Positions 6,329 to 9,588 of a DNA stretch of 9,588 nucleotides are shown piece after piece. The position numbers and the translations under genes were made by a program. The DNA comes from MGIIb-O2 sp964003245. Its GTDB lineage: Archaea; Thermoplasmatota; Poseidoniia; Poseidoniales; Thalassarchaeaceae. The stretch is taken from contig CAXFIU010000048.1 in the NCBI GenBank assembly GCA_964003245.1, forward strand, positions 1 to 9,588, given 5' to 3'. How positions within the stretch are numbered: the stretch's first letter is position 1; every line of letters starts with the position of its first letter. Under the pieces are notes generated by a model. That model had not been told where the DNA came from. It worked only from the letters and a program-made list of their open reading frames with translations, and ran no database searches.

Positions 6329-9300
6329 TTATAATTTACCAAGTCTTCTTAGTCTTAGTTCGAATTCATCCAATTCTTCTTCAACTTCTATTTTTTCTTC
6401 TTTTTCAATAATTCCTATGTCTTCAATAACATTCTCAACAAAATCTTCAACTTTTTCTTTTATTTCTTCTGAATCATTGGTTTTTATATTCTTTTTATTT
6501 GATAGATTCTGTTTTATCGCCTTCTCTGTTATCTCTATCATCTCTTTTCTTTCTCTATGATTCTTTACTATCCAAGCCAGAGCTATAGAAAGTCCAATCA
6601 CTAAAGATGCTGCAGCTATTCCGGTCTCTAAATCTTCAATCCCATCATTACCATCTGATCCATCTGTTAAGATTATTCTCTGTTCATTATCTGTTGAGTC
6701 GGATTCAATATCCCATGGGAATGCACAACTAAATTGTACTACTAATTCACTTCCATCCGGTAGGTCCGGTCGGTCAATTTTAGGCAAGAAATAGACCGCA
6801 GCAGGATCCATCACATGTTCTCCCAGAACTTCTCCCCCTGAACTCACTTCTAGTAAGCAGTCTGCATCACTTAGAAGGTTCTGATTTTCTCTAATTGTCG
6901 TAATCTGAACCTGTTGATTACTTCCAACACCTACCAGTTCAATTCCTGTTAGGCCTATATTCCAATCATTTCTTCTGATATCAAATTCTTTCTCCGTGCT
7001 GATGAACTCTACGCCCTTAGAGTCTAAGGCTCTTAGAATTAAATTTCTTTTTCCTGGTTCTGGTTCCCAATTTATAGCTGTAAGATTTAATTGTTCTAAA
7101 GAGGAGTTTTCTTCTACTGTGCCCGAATATGAGTCCAGTAGTTTTCCATTATCATCAATTAATAACAATGTATAGTCAAAGGCTTCAGTTCCATTGTAGA
7201 TACTACAGTATGCTGTAATGTCTCCTTGTATCCCTGACAAGTGACAATTGCCATTACGACTTACTTTTTCTGATATATATGATGAATAGACAAGCCCTTC
7301 ATTTGAATCAATAGTTATTTCTCCATCTTGAATAGACTGGGATGCTAACCATAACCATCCTCCACTATTGTCCCAATTTAGCAATCCTTGACTCCCATCA
7401 ATTACAGATGAATCAGAGTCTGTGCCATGTATTTTCAGTAAGGTGTTATCTCCACTAATCATTGTAATGATGGGTGAAATTCCCCAAGAATAATCCTGTT
7501 TCACGGTGTCGAGTAATATTTCATCAACATTACCTAATTCATCAATTGCCTCTACCTTAATCGTATAAGTTTCTCCTTGCCAATTTGAGTCTGGGATCAA
7601 TTCAATCGGTAGTCCCTTCAACTCTCCAACTGCTAAAACTGTAGTTGTTTCTCCTATAACTTCCCAACCAGAAGGTAAACTTCTGACGTTAATTGTAATT
7701 GTAGTAGGGGCATTCCCCTCATTCAACAGTGTTGCATGAGGAAAACCTCCATTTTCTGAGATAACCCATGGTCCTTCTCCCTCTAAGTCAAATTGATGAA
7801 TCACAGCGACTCTTAATGGAACTATAGTTTCTGATAATGAATTCCCTTCTCTTAGCCTAATATGTAGCTCGACTGTTTTTCCATGTTGTGCATTTTCTGG
7901 TGGTGTGATATTCAATGTCATAAATGCACTTTCACCTGGCGATAGGATTGGTAATTCTTCAGGAGTTTCAACTATCCAATCATTTGAGCCATTTACATAT
8001 ACAGTTGAATAGGCATTCGATGGTGAGTTACCTAATTGCAAAATCTCTATGTCAATTGATGAACCCTCGGGGTCAATTTCTAAATCAACTTGACTTGATA
8101 TCGCTCTCCATTCTTTAATATGAGGGACTTCTATACTGAAAATTATTGTGTCTACAGTCTCCCCTCTAGCATTTGCCTCCACTGTAATTTGCATTATTGT
8201 ACCATTCCAAGCATCATTCGGTACTGACCAAGATACGGAAGGATTTCCTGTTTGATTCACTTGAATGCCCTCAATAGAGGTTCCAGAAGCATTCCAACCC
8301 TGAGAATCATCTGAGCCAGAATATCTTATGTTGATAGATGTCTCAAGAGAGATATCATCTTCTAGGTTCCCGATATTCATTGCTTCCAAGATTACTTGCC
8401 CTGTTTCCCCAGGAGCCGTTATTATCGTGCTGTTTCTAATATTATTTCCGAGATATTCTCCATTTATTTCCCACCTATGGTCCTGTTTGGCTGAAAGTGA
8501 TAAGATTTCCGAGTCTTGAACACTCAGATTACCTTGAGATGTCATGATGATCATAATTTCAATTTCTGTATTAGCCGGTGTATTCTCTGGCAATGTGACA
8601 ATAACAGGTATTGTTTGTATGCTTCCTGGGCCTAATGAAACAGTACTGCTTGTGAATGAAACATCCACCTCAAATTCTTCCTCATTATCGAGGTTTGTGA
8701 TTAATTGAGAACTCAATCTAAAACTATCAAGCCCATTGCCCGGATTTTCTAACTTAATCATTACTAGAATATCTTCTTCAACTTCTACTTCATATGGTTG
8801 TTCTAGAGGGGATGTAATTGTCAATTCGGCTCTATAAATTTGTAATACTTCAAGAGAGAATTGTAATATATGATCTGTAGATTGAGTACTTTGTTCAATG
8901 AATGTATGATAAGATGGAGCTGCATCATTAGGTAAATTCAAAACTATTGTGCCATAAACTCTGGACGAGCCAGACCTAGTTAGCACAACTGAATCATCAA
9001 TTATTTGTAAGTCTCCAGTTGCACTCCAAGACCAACCCGGAATGATTAGTCCTGCATCTGTCATTGACCATTCAAGTTGATTCTCTCCAACTGGCATATC
9101 TGCTGCTATATCCCAAGATAATGTTCTGCCCGGAACAGTTCTCTGATGTACGTCAGTTGTCACTCCAGTTGCTGTGAAAGTTATCTGAATTGTTTGACAT
9201 ATTTCTTCACTAACGCACATTTCAAGTGGTGTACTAACAGTGTCCCCTAGATTTGCATTGCTAGGTACATCCAGTCTAGCAGTGACATAAATCATCTCAT

Positions 9301-9588
9301 CAGGCTCCAGTGAAAGAGCTGGGATTTGATTCCCTTCTAAATCATATAATTTGAGGTCAGCACCCCATGCTGTCGTGTCCCAAGACATAATTATCTGATT
9401 TTCTAATGCGTTCCCAAGATTATGAATCAGCATCCAAGCCTCTGAATATTCTCCTGTCAAACCATAACCATGAGTATTTGCAGTCCCATCGGGACCTCTA
9501 ATCGAAAGCCCTCTTGTTCTATTAGCCTCTACGGCAGCAAGTGCTGAGATTGAAACATTATTGTCATCATCTAAAGTTAATGTTAGTG
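6329..9588 (-). CDS. Giant modular surface protein with C-terminal membrane helix and charged cytoplasmic tail (5' partial)
   Basis: The frame stays open to the right edge; the TTG at 9460 is an internal Leu codon, so the start and signal peptide are outside. Counting that Leu as residue 1, 1043 residues follow, with 42 more codons upstream. The outer part is beta-rich and carries a recurring N/L-x-GN core at residues 16, 241, 364, 477 and 582, each within a stretch like 'V.l.N.GN..D....s', as in CARDB/NEW3-type Ig-fold domains. The Cys fall in pairs (82/88, 739/752, 868/912), suggesting disulfides. About a dozen N-x-S/T sequons sit in the outer part, suggesting N-glycosylation. A membrane helix spans residues 947-965 (about 6566-6622), followed by a 78-residue tail dense in Lys and Glu that is probably helical or coiled. 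The protein is an envelope or S-layer-associated type; ligand and function are unknown. The downstream gene is 17 bases away. Confidence 0.88.
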   Translation of the reverse strand, partial: LTLTLDDDNNVSISALAAVEANRTRGLSIRGPDGTANTHGYGLTGEYSEAWMLIHNLGNALENQIIMSWDTTAWGADLKLYDLEGNQIPALSLEPDEMIYVTARLDVPSNANLGDTVSTPLEMCVSEEICQTIQITFTATGVTTDVHQRTVPGRTLSWDIAADMPVGENQLEWSMTDAGLIIPGWSWSATGDLQIIDDSVVLTRSGSSRVYGTIVLNLPNDAAPSYHTFIEQSTQSTDHILQFSLEVLQIYRAELTITSPLEQPYEVEVEEDILVMIKLENPGNGLDSFRLSSQLITNLDNEEEFEVDVSFTSSTVSLGPGSIQTIPVIVTLPENTPANTEIEIMIIMTSQGNLSVQDSEILSLSAKQDHRWEINGEYLGNNIRNSTIITAPGETGQVILEAMNIGNLEDDISLETSINIRYSGSDDSQGWNASGTSIEGIQVNQTGNPSVSWSVPNDAWNGTIMQITVEANARGETVDTIIFSIEVPHIKEWRAISSQVDLEIDPEGSSIDIEILQLGNSPSNAYSTVYVNGSNDWIVETPEELPILSPGESAFMTLNITPPENAQHGKTVELHIRLREGNSLSETIVPLRVAVIHQFDLEGEGPWVISENGGFPHATLLNEGNAPTTITINVRSLPSGWEVIGETTTVLAVGELKGLPIELIPDSNWQGETYTIKVEAIDELGNVDEILLDTVKQDYSWGISPIITMISGDNTLLKIHGTDSDSSVIDGSQGLLNWDNSGGWLWLASQSIQDGEITIDSNEGLVYSSYISEKVSRNGNCHLSGIQGDITAYCSIYNGTEAFDYTLLLIDDNGKLLDSYSGTVEENSSLEQLNLTAINWEPEPGKRNLILRALDSKGVEFISTEKEFDIRRNDWNIGLTGIELVGVGSNQQVQITTIRENQNLLSDADCLLEVSSGGEVLGEHVMDPAAVYFLPKIDRPDLPDGSELVVQFSCAFPWDIESDSTDNEQRIILTDGSDGNDGIEDLETGIAAASLVIGLSIALAWIVKNHRERKEMIEITEKAIKQNLSNKKNIKTNDSEEIKEKVEDFVENVIEDIGIIEKEEKIEVEEELDEFELRLRRLGKL
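6566..6622 (-). other. Membrane helix of the giant surface protein
   Basis: This stretch encodes GIAAASLVIGLSIALAWIV, uncharged and hydrophobic over 19 residues. It is preceded by an acidic, Gly-rich linker (TDGSDGNDGIEDLE) and followed at once by KNHRERK. The positive charges after the helix place the tail inside the cell by the positive-inside rule, leaving the Ig-like modules outside. Confidence 0.85.

Noticed and set aside
7924..8519. Open frames opposite the giant surface protein (7924-8118 and 8328-8519, plus strand)
   Set aside because: Short, entirely antisense to a long coding frame, with no ribosome-binding site or domain.
9458..9460. TTG as the start of the giant surface protein
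   Set aside because: The frame continues upstream to the window edge with protein-like sequence, including two glycosylation sequons, and no signal peptide follows the TTG.

Overview
The window looks like a piece of a compact, AT-rich planktonic archaeal genome, most likely Marine Group II (Candidatus Poseidoniales) or a close relative. The evidence is an archaeal-type phenylalanyl-tRNA synthetase alpha chain, a tRNA-Thr with U73, very tight gene packing with mostly no Shine-Dalgarno sites, and two big modular surface proteins. One of these carries a YHYH domain behind tandem Cys/Asp repeats. The lineage is inferred from gene content; no marker gene such as 16S rRNA is present.

Layout. Positions 1-1700 (+) hold the 3' part of a surface protein: an Ig-like segment, three 29-residue Cys/Asp repeats, a YHYH domain, a Gly/Pro/Asp-rich linker and a C-terminal membrane helix. 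Its last 83 bases run antisense over the end of pheS (1618-3111, -). Upstream of pheS on the same strand is a small membrane protein with a zinc ribbon (3171-3593, -). A short divergent spacer leads to tRNA-Thr(TGT) (3688-3764, +), then folD (3834-4709, +) and purC (4754-5683, +). PurC meets an unrecognised 208-residue protein (5685-6311, -) head to head, with one base between the stop codons and an 8-bp inverted repeat over the junction. The remainder (6329-9588, -) is most of a giant single-pass surface protein whose 5' end lies beyond the right edge. It is followed closely by the 208-residue gene, so the two probably form one transcript.

How the genes relate. FolD makes 10-formyl-tetrahydrofolate, which de novo purine synthesis uses as formyl donor, and PurC is a step of that pathway, so folD-purC is a sensible metabolic pair. 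tRNA-Thr and PheS are translation genes. The two surface proteins at the edges belong to the cell-envelope inventory. The giant one has a charged, probably cytoplasmic tail, and the small downstream protein is a candidate partner for it (inference).

No mobile element, CRISPR array, rRNA or integrase was seen, and no intergenic gap exceeds about 95 bases. The core genes are ordinary. The unusual parts are the YHYH/repeat protein and its antisense overlap with pheS, the giant modular protein with its downstream partner, and the tightly packed convergent junction at 5684.
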